This document shows positions 22,504 to 31,199 of a stretch of DNA of 39,035 nt, piece after piece; the first letter of the stretch is position 1, and each line of letters begins with the position of its first letter. Under the pieces are notes generated by a model. That model was not told where the DNA came from and made no database searches. It saw nothing but the letters and a program-made list of their open reading frames with translations. Location of the stretch: NCBI RefSeq assembly GCF_004168625.1, contig NZ_SDWW01000043.1, positions 1 through 39,035 of the forward strand, given 5' to 3'. The translations under genes and the position numbers were made by a program. This DNA comes from Pengzhenrongella frigida. GTDB taxonomy: Bacteria; Actinomycetota; Actinomycetes; Actinomycetales; Cellulomonadaceae.

Positions 22504-23685
22504 TCAGTCGTGGTTGGGGTCCAGGCCGAGGTGCGGGAACACGGCGTCCCGGGTCGCCCGGATCGCCCGGTCCACGTCGTCCGCCGGGTCGTAGCCGTGA
22601 CCCCACTCCCGAAACGCGCCGCTCGCGCCGTCGGTCATCCGCTCCGGCGGGGTGCGCCCCCACCGGGCGATGACGTCCTGCCGCCAGGCGTCAGGCAGCG
22701 CGGTCGCCGGGTCGAGATCGACGTGGCCCGCGATGGCGATCAGCTGGCTCCAGGCGCGCGGCACGACGTCGATGACGGCGTATCCCCCACCGCCGAGCGC
22801 CAGCCAGCGCCCATCGGCCACCTCGTGCGCCAGATCGTGCACCAGCCCGGCGACGTGGCGCTGCGCGTCGATGCTCACCCGGAGGTTGGCGATCGGGTCG
22901 GCGGCGTGCGTGTCGCAGCCGTGCTGGCTCACGATCACGTCCGGGGCGAAGCCGCGCAGCACGGCCGGCACGACGGCGTCGATCGCCCGCAGCCAACCGG
23001 CGTCGCCCGTCCCGGCCGGCAGCGCGAGGTTCACGGCGGTGCCCTCGGCGCCGTCGCCACCGACCTCCGCCGCGTGGCCGGTACCCGGGAAGAGACTGCG
23101 GCCGCTCTCATGGACCGAGACCGTCAGCACCCGCGGGTCGTCCCAGAAGATGTGCTCGACCCCGTCACCGTGATGAGCGTCGACGTCGACGTACGCGACC
23201 CGGCGAGCGCCGTCCGCGAGCAGCCGTCGGATGGCGACCGCGGCGTCGTTGTAGACGCAGAAGCCGGAGGCGCTCTCGGGCATCGCGTGGTGCATCCCCC
23301 CGGTGATGTTCACGGCATGCACGGCGTCCCCTGACCACACCGCGTTGGCGCCCGCGAGGCTGCCCGCCACGACCCGCGCCGCCGCCTCGTGCATGCCGGG
23401 GAACACCGGGTCGTCCTCGGTGCCGAGGCCGTGGGCCCAGTCCGCCACCCCGTGGTCCGACGCCGCGCGGACGGCCGCCACGTAGGTCGCGGCGTGCACG
23501 GTGAGCAGCTCGGCGTCGGTGGCCGGCTCGACGCCGACCACCTCGACACCCGGAGCTTCGAGGAGCCCCAGTGCGCCCGCCAGATCCATCGTCAGCTTGA
23601 GGCGCGCGGGCGACATCGGGTGCCCCTGGCCGAAGTCGTACCCGAGCAGGGCGGGAGACCAGACGATGTGCACCGATTCGGCCAT
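22504..23685 (-). CDS. acuC: AcuC-type histone-deacetylase family protein
   Basis: Zinc-dependent deacylase of the arginase/deacetylase fold, 393 aa. AcuC-type enzymes remove acetyl groups from acetyl-CoA synthetase and so activate acetate use. Catalytic residues are visible: His-132 and His-133 in GGMHHAMP, zinc ligands Asp-169 and His-171 in DVDAHHGDGVE, Asp-258 in QHGCDTHAADP, and Tyr-302 in LGGGGYAV. The ATG at 23685 follows TACCGT after seven bases, so it is probably leaderless; the frame is open further upstream without homology. Divergent from trkH. No acs gene is in the window, so the substrate is inferred from family. Confidence 0.9.
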   Translation of the reverse strand: MAESVHIVWSPALLGYDFGQGHPMSPARLKLTMDLAGALGLLEAPGVEVVGVEPATDAELLTVHAATYVAAVRAASDHGVADWAHGLGTEDDPVFPGMHEAAARVVAGSLAGANAVWSGDAVHAVNITGGMHHAMPESASGFCVYNDAAVAIRRLLADGARRVAYVDVDAHHGDGVEHIFWDDPRVLTVSVHESGRSLFPGTGHAAEVGGDGAEGTAVNLALPAGTGDAGWLRAIDAVVPAVLRGFAPDVIVSQHGCDTHAADPIANLRVSIDAQRHVAGLVHDLAHEVADGRWLALGGGGYAVIDVVPRAWSQLIAIAGHVDLDPATALPDAWRQDVIARWGRTPPERMTDGASGAFREWGHGYDPADDVDRAIRATRDAVFPHLGLDPNHD

Positions 23686-23819
23686 GCGCCACACGGTAAC
23701 CCGGCCTCCTGGGGTGTGCGGTGGAACAGGTGCCGCCCGATTCGCGCCCGGCCTCGGCCGACCCGTCCCTGGGACGTGCCAGAGTGAGCGGTCACGACAT
23801 TCGCCGACCGGGAGGTGCG

Positions 23820-25196
23820 ATGCGTCAGGGGCTTCCCGGGACCGCCAGGTCCATGCGTGAGTTCGTCGACCGCCTGGCCCGGCAGTCACCCGCCCGGCTC
23901 GCCCTCGGGGTGTTCGGCAGTGTCATCGCGGTCTTCACCGCGCTGCTGTCGACCTCGTTCGCGACCGCCAGCGGCGAGCGCGCCCCGTTCGTCGACGCGC
24001 TGTTCACCGCGACGTCGGCCGTGTGCGTCACCGGGCTGGTCACCGTCCCGACCGGGACCTACTGGTCCGCTGCGGGCCAGGTCGTGATCCTCGTGGCGAT
24101 CAAGGTCGGCGGGCTCGGGGTGATGACCCTGGCCTCGCTGCTCGGGATGGCGGTGTCGCGCCGGATCGGCCTGACCCAGCGACTGCTGGTCTCGTCGGAG
24201 ACGAAGATGACGCGGCTCGGCGAGGTCGGTTCGCTCGTCCGCGTCGTCATCGTCACCTCGACGCTGTTCGAGGTCGCGATCGCCCTGGTCCTGATCCCGC
24301 GGTTCCATGCCCTCGACGAGAGCTGGGGTCAGGCGACCTGGCACGGCGTGTTCTACGCGATCTCGGCCTTCAACAACGCGGGGTTCATCCCGACCGCCTA
24401 CGGGCTGACGCCGTACGGCTCGGACTGGCTGATCCTGCTGCCGATCATCATCGGCGTGTTCGTCGGATCGCTCGGCTTCCCGGTGATCCTCGACGTCATG
24501 CGCCGGGTCCGCTCGCCGCGACGGTGGAACCTGCACTCCAAGCTCACGCTCGTAGCGAGCGGCTCCCTGGTCGCGTTCGGCACCGTCCTCGTCGCGGCCT
24601 TCGAGTGGAACAACGTCAAGACGTTCGCCCCGCTGGACTGGCCGGGCACGATCCTCGCCTCGCTGTTCGCGGGCGTCATGCCCCGCTCGGGCGGCTTCTC
24701 GACGGTCGACATCAACGACATGCACCAGAGCACCTGGCTGCTCAACGACGCGCTGATGTTCGTCGGGGGCGGCAGCGCCTCCACCGCGGGCGGCATCAAG
24801 GTCACCACGCTTGCCGTCATGCTGCTCGCCATCCTTGCCGAGGCCCGCGGGGACAAGGACGTGGAGGCCTTCGGACGGCGGATCCCCCGCGAGGCGCTGC
24901 AGGTGGCCATCGCGGTGTCCCTCGTGAGTGCGACCTTCATCCTCGCCGCGTGCCTCGTCCTCCTGGCCGTGACCGACTGGACGTTGGACGTGGTCCTGTT
25001 CGAGGTGATCTCGGCGTTCGCCACCTGCGGGCTGTCCACCGGGGTGACGGCAGACCTGCCCGACACGGGGAAGTACGTCCTCGTGTTCATGATGTTCATC
25101 GGCCGAACTGGCACGATGACCTTTGCTGCGGCGCTCGCCCTGCGCAGTCGCCGTCGCGTGATCCGGCTACCAGAAGAGAGGCCGATCATTGGCTGA
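23820..25196 (+). CDS. trkH: TrkH/KtrB-type potassium transporter subunit
   Basis: Membrane channel subunit for potassium uptake, 458 aa. The four pore-loop repeats are readable: TSAVCVTGL, SAFNNAGF, GGGSASTAGGIKVTT and SAFATCGLSTGVT, followed by MMFIGRTGTMTFAAAL. Size and the short basic N-terminus fit KtrB as well as TrkH. ATG 23820 has GGGAGG four bases upstream. The stop overlaps the trkA start by eight bases, so the two are translated together. Confidence 0.93.
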   Translation: MRQGLPGTARSMREFVDRLARQSPARLALGVFGSVIAVFTALLSTSFATASGERAPFVDALFTATSAVCVTGLVTVPTGTYWSAAGQVVILVAIKVGGLGVMTLASLLGMAVSRRIGLTQRLLVSSETKMTRLGEVGSLVRVVIVTSTLFEVAIALVLIPRFHALDESWGQATWHGVFYAISAFNNAGFIPTAYGLTPYGSDWLILLPIIIGVFVGSLGFPVILDVMRRVRSPRRWNLHSKLTLVASGSLVAFGTVLVAAFEWNNVKTFAPLDWPGTILASLFAGVMPRSGGFSTVDINDMHQSTWLLNDALMFVGGGSASTAGGIKVTTLAVMLLAILAEARGDKDVEAFGRRIPREALQVAIAVSLVSATFILAACLVLLAVTDWTLDVVLFEVISAFATCGLSTGVTADLPDTGKYVLVFMMFIGRTGTMTFAAALALRSRRRVIRLPEERPIIG

Positions 25197-25887
25197 GAAC
25201 CCATGGGGCACCAGAGCCCCGAAAGAGCCCAAGGCACGCAAGGACGCGGGGGTCCTGGTCATCGGCCTGGGCCGGTTCGGTTCCGCCCTCGCGACCACCC
25301 TCGAGGCGCTCGGCCAGGACGTCCTGGCCGTCGAGAAGTCGCCCGAGCTGGTCGCCCAGTGGGCCGGCCGGATCCCGCTCGTCGAGGCCGACGCCGCCAA
25401 TCCGGAGGCGCTGATCCAGCTCGGTGCGCGCGACTTCAGCGTCGCCGTCGTCGGGGTCGGGTCGTATCTCGAGGCGAGCGTGCTGATCACGGCCAACCTC
25501 GTCGACCTGGGGGCACCCCAGATCTGGGCGAAGGCGATCTCCCACGAGCACGCCCGCATCCTGCAGCGGATCGGCGCGCACCACGTGGTGCTGCCCGAGT
25601 CCGATGCCGGGACGCGGGTGGCCCACCTCGTGTCGGGCAAGATGCTCGACTACATCGAGGTGGAGGACGGCTTCACGATCGTGAAGATGCGCCCGCCGCG
25701 CGAGACCCAGGGCTTCACCATCGCCGAGACCAAGATCCTCGAGCGGTACGGCGTGACCGTCATCGGGGTGAAGAGCCCCGGTCAGGACTTCGTCTACGCC
25801 GAGCCCACCACCCGGATCTCCGCGAACGACCTGCTGATCGTCTCCGGCCACGCCGAGCTGCTCGAGCGGTTCGCCGCCCGCCCCTGA
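25189..25887 (+). CDS. trkA: TrkA/KtrA-type potassium channel regulatory subunit
   Basis: Cytoplasmic RCK protein (232 aa) that gates the adjacent channel in response to nucleotide. It has an N-terminal Rossmann domain with VIGLGRFGSALA near residues 25-36 and the acidic EKSPE end of strand 2, then a C-terminal TrkA-C domain (GFTIAETKILERYGVTVIGVKS, SANDLLIVSGHAELLERF). A basic, Pro-rich N-terminal tail precedes the fold. The TTG start at 25189 with AGAGAGG upstream lies within the trkH 3' end. A strong bidirectional terminator follows. Confidence 0.9.
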   Translation: MAENPWGTRAPKEPKARKDAGVLVIGLGRFGSALATTLEALGQDVLAVEKSPELVAQWAGRIPLVEADAANPEALIQLGARDFSVAVVGVGSYLEASVLITANLVDLGAPQIWAKAISHEHARILQRIGAHHVVLPESDAGTRVAHLVSGKMLDYIEVEDGFTIVKMRPPRETQGFTIAETKILERYGVTVIGVKSPGQDFVYAEPTTRISANDLLIVSGHAELLERFAARP

Positions 25888-25973
25888 CGCGCGCCGCCTC
25901 GTTAGAGGACCACGAAGGCCAGGCGCACCACGCCGATGTCGACCGGTGACCTCGTAGCCCCTTCCGCGGCGTC

Positions 25974-26011
25974 AGAAAGGCCCGCACCGCCGAAGCGGTG
26001 CGGGCCTTTCT
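25974..26011. terminator. Bidirectional rho-independent terminator, trkA / mmsB
   Basis: AGAAAGGCCCGCACCGC pairs over 17 bp with GCGGTGCGGGCCTTTCT around a CGAA tetraloop, with short A/T edges on both strands. It separates the convergent trkA and sugar permease genes. Confidence 0.9.
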
Positions 26012-26028
26012 GGCACTGCGTCAAACGG

Positions 26029-27210
26029 TCAGCGAGAGACGCCCGCGCGCCGCTTGTTGTAGACGTCGAACGCGACGGCACCCAGCAGCACGAGGCCCTT
26101 GATTGCCTGCTGGTAGTCGATGCCGATGCCGAGCAGGCTCATGCCGTTGTTCATGACACCCATGATCAGACCACCGACGATCGCGCCGACCACGGTGCCG
26201 ACGCCGCCGGTGACGGCCGCCCCACCGATGAAGCACGCGGCGATCGCGTCGAGCTCGAAGTTCTGGCCCGCCTTGGGGTTGGCCAGGTTGAGCCGGGCCG
26301 TGAACACGATGCCCGCGACAGCGGCCATGACGCCCATGTTGACGAAGATCCAGAAGTTGACCCACTTGACCTTGATGCCCGAGAGCGTCGCGGCGTTGAG
26401 GTTGCCACCGATGGCGTAGACGTGGCGCCCGAAGACGCTCCGCTTGGTGACGGCCGAGTAGACGACCACGAGCACGCCGAGGACCAGCAGGACGACCGGC
26501 AGGCCCTTGTAGTGCGCGAGCTGCCAGGCGAAGGCCATCGCGACCAGGGCGACCGCGGCGATCTTGGCGATGAAGGCCGGCATGCCGGCGACGTCCTGCT
26601 GGTAGCGCTGACGCGCCCGGCGCTCGCGGAACTGCGAGAACGCGAACGCCGCGACTCCGGCGGCCGCGACCACGAGCGTGAACAGGTCGTAGCCGTCACC
26701 ACCGAGGACCCCGTTGAGGAAGCCCGAGGCGATGTTCCGGAAGGTGTCCGGGAACGGGGAGATCTGCGTGTTCCCGAGGGTCACCATGGTGGCGCCGCGG
26801 AAGATGAGCATGCCGGCCAGCGTGACGATGAACGCCGGAATCCCGACGAACGCCACCCAGTAGCCCTGCCAGGCCCCGACCAGTGCGCCGACGACGAGTG
26901 CGCCGATCACCCCGATCCACCAGGGCAGGTCCATGCGGACGATGAGCACGCCCGCGACGGCGCCGGTGAAGGCGACCACCGAACCGACCGAGAGGTCAAT
27001 GTGCCCGGCGATGATCACGATGACCATGCCGATCGCCAGAATGAGGATGTAGGAGTTCTGCACGACGATGTTCGTGATGTTCTGCGCCGTCAGCAGGGTG
27101 CCGTCGGTCAGCACTGCGAACAGCGCGATGATCAGAACGAACGCGATATAGATACCGCTCTGGCGGATGTTCTTGGTGAGAGCCGTCTTCACCGAGTCGA
27201 GGGCAGCCAT
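26029..27210 (-). CDS. mmsB: Monosaccharide ABC permease (MmsB/GguB, XylH-like)
   Basis: Inner-membrane permease of a CUT2-type importer, 393 aa, with about ten helices. The branched-chain-type fold is seen in IVIIAGHIDLSVGSVVAFTGAVAGVL, QGYWVAFVGIPAFIVTLAGMLIFRGAT, and LDAIAACFIGGAAVTGGVGTVVGAIVGGLIMGVMNNGMSLLG near the end. A cytoplasmic basic stretch (FRERRARQRYQQDV) lies mid-protein. It is last in the operon binding protein-ATPase-permease. Relatives carry several monosaccharides (galactose, xylose, arabinose); the adjacent araBDA points to L-arabinose. Confidence 0.92.
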   Translation of the reverse strand: MAALDSVKTALTKNIRQSGIYIAFVLIIALFAVLTDGTLLTAQNITNIVVQNSYILILAIGMVIVIIAGHIDLSVGSVVAFTGAVAGVLIVRMDLPWWIGVIGALVVGALVGAWQGYWVAFVGIPAFIVTLAGMLIFRGATMVTLGNTQISPFPDTFRNIASGFLNGVLGGDGYDLFTLVVAAAGVAAFAFSQFRERRARQRYQQDVAGMPAFIAKIAAVALVAMAFAWQLAHYKGLPVVLLVLGVLVVVYSAVTKRSVFGRHVYAIGGNLNAATLSGIKVKWVNFWIFVNMGVMAAVAGIVFTARLNLANPKAGQNFELDAIAACFIGGAAVTGGVGTVVGAIVGGLIMGVMNNGMSLLGIGIDYQQAIKGLVLLGAVAFDVYNKRRAGVSR

Positions 27211-27216
27211 GGGCGA

Positions 27217-28746
27217 TCAGTCCTTTACCTTTGTCATGTACTGCATGAGGAGTTCCTGGGTCGCCTCCGCGCGCGGGACCTCACCGGTGATCCGGCCAGC
27301 GGAAAGCGCGTAGATACGGTCGCAGATGCCCAGCAGCTCGGGCAGCTCGGAGGAGATCACCAGCACGGCCTTCCCGGCGTCGGCCAGGCGGTTGATGATC
27401 GTGTAGATCTCATACTTGGCGCCGACGTCGATACCGCGCGTCGGCTCGTCGAGAATGAGAACCTCGGGGTCGGCGTAGATCCACTTGCTCAGGACGACCT
27501 TCTGCTGGTTCCCGCCCGAGAGCTTGCCGGTGACCGCGGTGACGCCAGGAGCCTTGATGTTCATGCTCGCCCGGTACTCCTCGGCGACCTTGACCTCTTC
27601 GTTGTCGTTCACCCAGCCGCGCTCGGAGATCTTGCTGAGCGAGGCCACCGAGATGTTGCGCTTGATGTCCTCGATGAGGTTGAGGCCGTACTTCTTGCGG
27701 TCCTCCGTCGCGTACGCGATCCCGTGCTTGATCGCGTCGTGGACGGTGCGAGCGTGGATCTCCTTGCCGTCCATGAACAGCCGGCCGGTGATCCCGGTGC
27801 CGTAGGAGTGGCCGAACACGCTCATCGCGAGCTCGGTGCGACCGGCGCCCATCAGGCCCGCGAGCCCGACGATCTCGCCGCGGCGCACCGTGAGGTTCGC
27901 ACCGCGCACCACGACGCGCTCGTGCTGGATCGGGTGGTGAACCGTCCAGTCCTCGATCCGCAGCACCTCCGCGCCGATGTTCGGCGTGTGGTCCGGGAAC
28001 CGGCTCTCCAGGTCGCGGCCGACCATGCCACGGATGATCCGGTCCTCGGTGACGGAGTCGGCCTTCATGTCGAGGGTCTCGATCGTCTTGCCGTCGCGGA
28101 TGATCGTCGTGGAGTCGGCGATCTCCTCGATCTCGTTCAGCTTGTGGGAGATCATGATCGACGTGATGCCCTGGCCCTTGAGGTGGCGCAGGAGGTCGAG
28201 CAGGTGCTCGGAGTCGGCGTCGTTCAGGGCCGACGTCGGCTCGTCGAGGATGAGCAGCTTGACCCGCTTGGACAGGGCCTTGGCGATCTCGACGAGCTGC
28301 TGCTTGCCCACGCCGATGTCGGCGACCTTGGTGATCGGGTTCTCGGCCAGACCGACCCGCGCGAGCAGCTTTGCCGCCTCGGAGTTGGTCTTGTTCCAGT
28401 CGATCATGCCGCGGGTGGCCTGCTCGTTGCCGAGGAAGATGTTCTCGGCGATCGACAGGTACGGGCTGAGCGCGAGCTCCTGGTGGATGATGACGATCCC
28501 TTTGTCCTCAGAGGACTTGATGTCACCGAACTCCACGACCTCGTTGTCGTACACGATGTCACCGTCGTACGTGCCGTGCGGGTAGACCCCCGACAGCACC
28601 TTCATGAGCGTGGACTTGCCGGCGCCGTTCTCCCCGCAGATCGCGTGGATCTCTCCACGCTTGACCTTCAGAGTGACGTCCTGCAGTGCCTTCACGCCCG
28701 GGAACGTCTTGGTGATACTGCGCATCTCCAAGATGTTGTCGTCCAT
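27217..28746 (-). CDS. mmsA: Monosaccharide ABC ATPase (MmsA/GguA), two-domain
   Basis: Duplicated ATPase (509 aa) that powers the CUT2 importer. First domain: Walker A GENGAGKS at 38-45, signature region [15 protein letters not shown] (degenerate, as usual) and Walker [12 protein letters not shown]. Second domain: degenerate Walker [12 protein letters not shown], signature [15 protein letters not shown], and Walker [18 protein letters not shown] 28746 is preferred, with AAGGACGG upstream; an in-frame GTG at 28755 sits too close to that site. Only six bases separate it from mmsB. Confidence 0.93.
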   Translation of the reverse strand: MDDNILEMRSITKTFPGVKALQDVTLKVKRGEIHAICGENGAGKSTLMKVLSGVYPHGTYDGDIVYDNEVVEFGDIKSSEDKGIVIIHQELALSPYLSIAENIFLGNEQATRGMIDWNKTNSEAAKLLARVGLAENPITKVADIGVGKQQLVEIAKALSKRVKLLILDEPTSALNDADSEHLLDLLRHLKGQGITSIMISHKLNEIEEIADSTTIIRDGKTIETLDMKADSVTEDRIIRGMVGRDLESRFPDHTPNIGAEVLRIEDWTVHHPIQHERVVVRGANLTVRRGEIVGLAGLMGAGRTELAMSVFGHSYGTGITGRLFMDGKEIHARTVHDAIKHGIAYATEDRKKYGLNLIEDIKRNISVASLSKISERGWVNDNEEVKVAEEYRASMNIKAPGVTAVTGKLSGGNQQKVVLSKWIYADPEVLILDEPTRGIDVGAKYEIYTIINRLADAGKAVLVISSELPELLGICDRIYALSAGRITGEVPRAEATQELLMQYMTKVKD

Positions 28747-28780
28747 GGGACGCACCGTCCTTGTCCAGTCGTCGGGGGGC

Positions 28781-28821
28781 GGTGCCCTGCGGACGAGAGG
28801 ATCTCTCGTCCGCAGGGCACC
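28781..28821 (-). terminator. Long intercistronic hairpin after chvE
   Basis: Perfect 19-bp arms beginning GGTGCCCTGCGG (28781-28799) and ending CCGCAGGGCACC (28803-28821) around a 3-base loop. It lies 37 bases past the binding-protein stop and 35 before the ATPase ATG. Expected to attenuate downstream genes or protect the upstream mRNA. Confidence 0.75.
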
Positions 28822-28857
28822 GGTTGCCGGGTGGTACCGGCGGGAGAAGTGCCTAGC

Positions 28858-29988
28858 TCAGGCCAGGTCGGCTTCGGTGTAGTAGCCGCCGTCGACCAGG
28901 ACCTCTTTGTAGTTGTCCACGGTCACGATCTGCGACTTGAGCAGGTAGGACGGGACGACCTTGACGCCGTTGTCGTACGTCTCGGTGTCGTTGACCTCGG
29001 GGTCGTCGCCCTGCAGCAGTGCGTCGGTCATCGCCACGGTCACCTTCGCGAGCTCGCGGGTGTCCTTGTAGATGGTCGCGTACTGCTCGCCGGCGATGAT
29101 CGACTTGACCGAACCGGCCTCAGCGTCCTGACCGGTCACGGTCGGGTACGGCTGGTCGGTCGTGCCGTAACCGGCACCCTTGAGCGCGCCGAGGATGCCG
29201 ATGGACAGGCCGTCGTACGGCGAGAGCACGCCGTCGACCTTGTCGCCGCTGGAGTAGGTACCCGTGAGCAGGTTCTCCATGCGGGCCTGGGCCGTGGCCG
29301 GGTCCCAACGCAGCGTGGCAACCGTCTGGAAGTCCGTCTGGCCACTCTTGACGACGAGCGTGCCGTCGTCGATCAGCGGCTGGAGGATCGACATGGCGCC
29401 GTTGAAGAAGAACGTCGCGTTGTTGTCGTCGGGCGAACCGGCGAACAGCTCGATGTTCAGCGGGCCGGCCTTGTCGGTGGCCGCACCGGCGTCGTCGACG
29501 AGACCCATGCCCATGAGCAGCGAGGTGGCCTGCTGCACGCCGACCTCGAAGTTGTCGAAGGTCGTGTAGTAGTCGACGTTCTCCGTGTCGCGGATGAGGC
29601 GGTCATAGGCGATGACCGGGATCCCGGCCTCCTTGGCGGCCTCGAGCTGGCTCGTGAGCGCCGTGCCGTCGATCGACGCGATGATCAGGACGTCGGCGCC
29701 CTGGGTGATCATGTTGTCGATCTGGTTGACCTGGGTCGGGATGTCGTCCTCGGCGTACTGGAGGTCGACCGTGTAGCCGAGCGCCTCGAGCTGCTCCTTG
29801 ACGTTGTTGCCATCCGCGATCCAACGCTCGGACGACTTCGTCGGCATCGCGACGCCGATGATCTGCTCGCCGCCCGCCGCCTCGGTCGCGTCGTCGGTGC
29901 CCGTGCCGGCGCCGCCGCCGCTGCAGGCGGCCAGCGCGAAGGTCAGGGTCATGCCCGCTGCCAGTGCAGCGAACTTAGTGGTGCGCAT
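28858..29988 (-). CDS. chvE: Monosaccharide-binding lipoprotein (ChvE-like)
   Basis: Periplasmic-binding-type lipoprotein (376 aa) for the CUT2 importer. Signal peptide [21 protein letters not shown] has a good lipobox (LAAC). The mature domain has [71 protein letters not shown] and [21 protein letters not shown], the pattern of ChvE/multiple-sugar binding proteins. AAGGAGGA is close upstream of the ATG. It is separated by about 100 bp from the DeoR gene, which probably controls it. Confidence 0.92.
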   Translation of the reverse strand: MRTTKFAALAAGMTLTFALAACSGGGAGTGTDDATEAAGGEQIIGVAMPTKSSERWIADGNNVKEQLEALGYTVDLQYAEDDIPTQVNQIDNMITQGADVLIIASIDGTALTSQLEAAKEAGIPVIAYDRLIRDTENVDYYTTFDNFEVGVQQATSLLMGMGLVDDAGAATDKAGPLNIELFAGSPDDNNATFFFNGAMSILQPLIDDGTLVVKSGQTDFQTVATLRWDPATAQARMENLLTGTYSSGDKVDGVLSPYDGLSIGILGALKGAGYGTTDQPYPTVTGQDAEAGSVKSIIAGEQYATIYKDTRELAKVTVAMTDALLQGDDPEVNDTETYDNGVKVVPSYLLKSQIVTVDNYKEVLVDGGYYTEADLA

Positions 29989-30047
29989 TCTTCCTCCTTG
30001 AAGTGCCTTCCTGGTCCGAGCCGATCGGCAGATCGACCCGGGGTGCC

Positions 30048-30072
30048 CTGACCACGGGGTACCCAAGGTCAG
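30048..30072 (-). other. Inverted repeat in deoR-chvE spacer
   Basis: CTGACC (30048-30053) and GGTCAG (30067-30072) flank GGGTACCC, itself a palindrome. CTTCCTG near 30008 and CAGGAAG near 30071 could pair further out. This may be a weak terminator for deoR or a regulator site before chvE. Confidence 0.3.
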
Positions 30073-30091
30073 GAAGTGTGTGTGTCCGGCG

Positions 30092-30895
30092 CTACTCCAC
30101 CTGGATCACGTCGATGCCCGCGCGCCGGAGCTCGGCCACGGAGCCTGCACTGGCCGACGGACCGGTGAGGACGCTCGCGATCTCGCTCAGGTCGGCGACG
30201 CGGATCAGGTGGGCCTGCCCGATCTTCGACCCGTCGGCGACCACGATCGTGCGCTCGGCCGCGGCGATCATCCGGCGCTTGATCTCGGTCTCGGGCAGGT
30301 TGAGGTTGGTCACGCCGTGGATGACGTCGACGCCGTTGCACCCGATGAAGGCGAGATCGGCGTGCAGGCGTTCGAGCAGGAGCGTGGCCATCGGGTCGAC
30401 GAGCGAGTGCTGCAGCCGGCGCAGCGTCCCGCCGGTCACGATCACGGTGATGTCGCTGTGCGAGGTCTCGAGGTCGAGGGCGACCTTCAGTCCGTTGGTG
30501 ATCACGGTGACCTGCTCGAGATCGGTGCGGGCGCCGAGCGCCTGACCGATGGCCGCCGTCGTGGTGCCCACGTCGATGATGACGCTCATGCCCGAGGTGA
30601 CCAGCGCCGCGGCGCTCTCGCCGATGAGCTTCTTCTCCGCAGCCTGGGCGGTCAACGACTCCTCGAACGACCGCTCCGGCCGGATCCCGCGCGACCGGGC
30701 CATCGCCCCGCCGCGGACCCGGCGCACGACCTGGGAGTGGTCGAGGGCGTCGAGGTCGGCGCGGACCGTCACGTCCGAGATGCCGAACGCGTCGGACAGC
30801 TCGGCGACCCGAACGAACTGGCGGTCGGTAATCATCTCGAGCATCCGCTCGCGGCGGACCGTTGCGGGGAGAGTCACCGCCTCTTCGTTGAGCAC
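30092..30895 (-). CDS. DeoR/GlpR family sugar regulator
   Basis: Repressor of 267 residues with an N-terminal winged helix ([38 protein letters not shown], then [10 protein letters not shown]) and a DeoR sensor domain resembling sugar-phosphate isomerases ([57 protein letters not shown]). Such regulators usually respond to phosphorylated sugars. The GTG start at 30895 gives the normal length. It is upstream of and parallel to the ChvE/MmsA/MmsB genes and downstream of araA. The effector is unknown; a pathway intermediate is likely. Confidence 0.9.
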   Translation of the reverse strand: MLNEEAVTLPATVRRERMLEMITDRQFVRVAELSDAFGISDVTVRADLDALDHSQVVRRVRGGAMARSRGIRPERSFEESLTAQAAEKKLIGESAAALVTSGMSVIIDVGTTTAAIGQALGARTDLEQVTVITNGLKVALDLETSHSDITVIVTGGTLRRLQHSLVDPMATLLLERLHADLAFIGCNGVDVIHGVTNLNLPETEIKRRMIAAAERTIVVADGSKIGQAHLIRVADLSEIASVLTGPSASAGSVAELRRAGIDVIQVE

Positions 30896-30901
30896 ATCCC
30901 T

Positions 30902-30930
30902 ACTTTCGGCATCTTTCGAATGCCCGTCAA
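30902..30930 (-). promoter_or_regulatory. deoR promoter with operator in its spacer
   Basis: TTGACG (30930-30925) and a weak GAAAGT (30907-30902) are separated by exactly 17 bp. The spacer is the interrupted inverted repeat GGCAT-N7-ATGCC with a TTCGAA core. A DeoR dimer bound there would block its own promoter. The 304-bp stretch from here to the araA stop otherwise holds only the site at 30971 and two hairpins; no gene is visible. Confidence 0.45.
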
Positions 30931-30970
30931 GTTGTTCAGGGCCACTTTTGATTGCGAAACCATAACGCTT

Positions 30971-30984
30971 TGTGACCGATCACA
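30971..30984. promoter_or_regulatory. Crp/Fnr-like palindrome upstream of deoR
   Basis: TGTGACCGATCACA, half-sites TGTGA and TCACA with a 4-bp centre (14 bp in all, one base pair shorter per half than a classical Crp site). It lies about 40 bp upstream of the deoR -35 box. Confidence 0.35.
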
Positions 30985-31030
30985 TCCGCTCGGTCCTCGC
31001 GAGCCTGAGCCCGTCCGCGCACGACGGGGC

Positions 31031-31060
31031 AGCGCCCGGAGACGACGCCCTCCGGGCGCT
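31031..31060 (-). terminator. Hairpin 2 downstream of araA
   Basis: AGCGCCCGGAG (31031-31041) pairs with CTCCGGGCGCT (31050-31060) around an 8-base loop, immediately beyond the first araA hairpin. Confidence 0.65.
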
Positions 31061-31061
31061 G

Positions 31062-31100
31062 GGCTGCACCCTCCTTTCGGTATCGAAAGAGGGCGCAGCC
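31062..31100 (-). terminator. Hairpin 1 downstream of araA
   Basis: GGCTGCACCCTCCTTTCG (31062-31079) pairs with CGAAAGAGGGCGCAGCC (31084-31100) around GTAT, with one bulge and one mismatch, about 100 bases after the araA stop. With the neighbouring hairpin it forms a tandem terminator for araBDA. Confidence 0.7.
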
Positions 31101-31199
31101 GTCCCACCGAACCTCGGTGTCACGAGGAGCCGAGAGCCGAAGGACGTAGCGTTCCGTCCGTCAGCCAGCGCTCCGTCCGTCAGGTCGCGGCCGTGCCGG

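Noticed and set aside
25936-30051. A 1371-codon open frame on the plus strand opposite the ChvE/MmsA/MmsB operon.
   Set aside because: It is antisense to three strongly conserved genes, and its Asp/Val/Leu/Arg/His-rich sequence shows no domain. High GC at third positions makes long antisense frames common in such DNA.
31074-31089. CTTTCG-GTAT-CGAAAG read as a DeoR operator because CTTTCG also occurs near 30904 and 30914.
   Set aside because: It is the top of a longer stem downstream of araA, better explained as a terminator. The two other copies are simple direct repeats near the deoR promoter.
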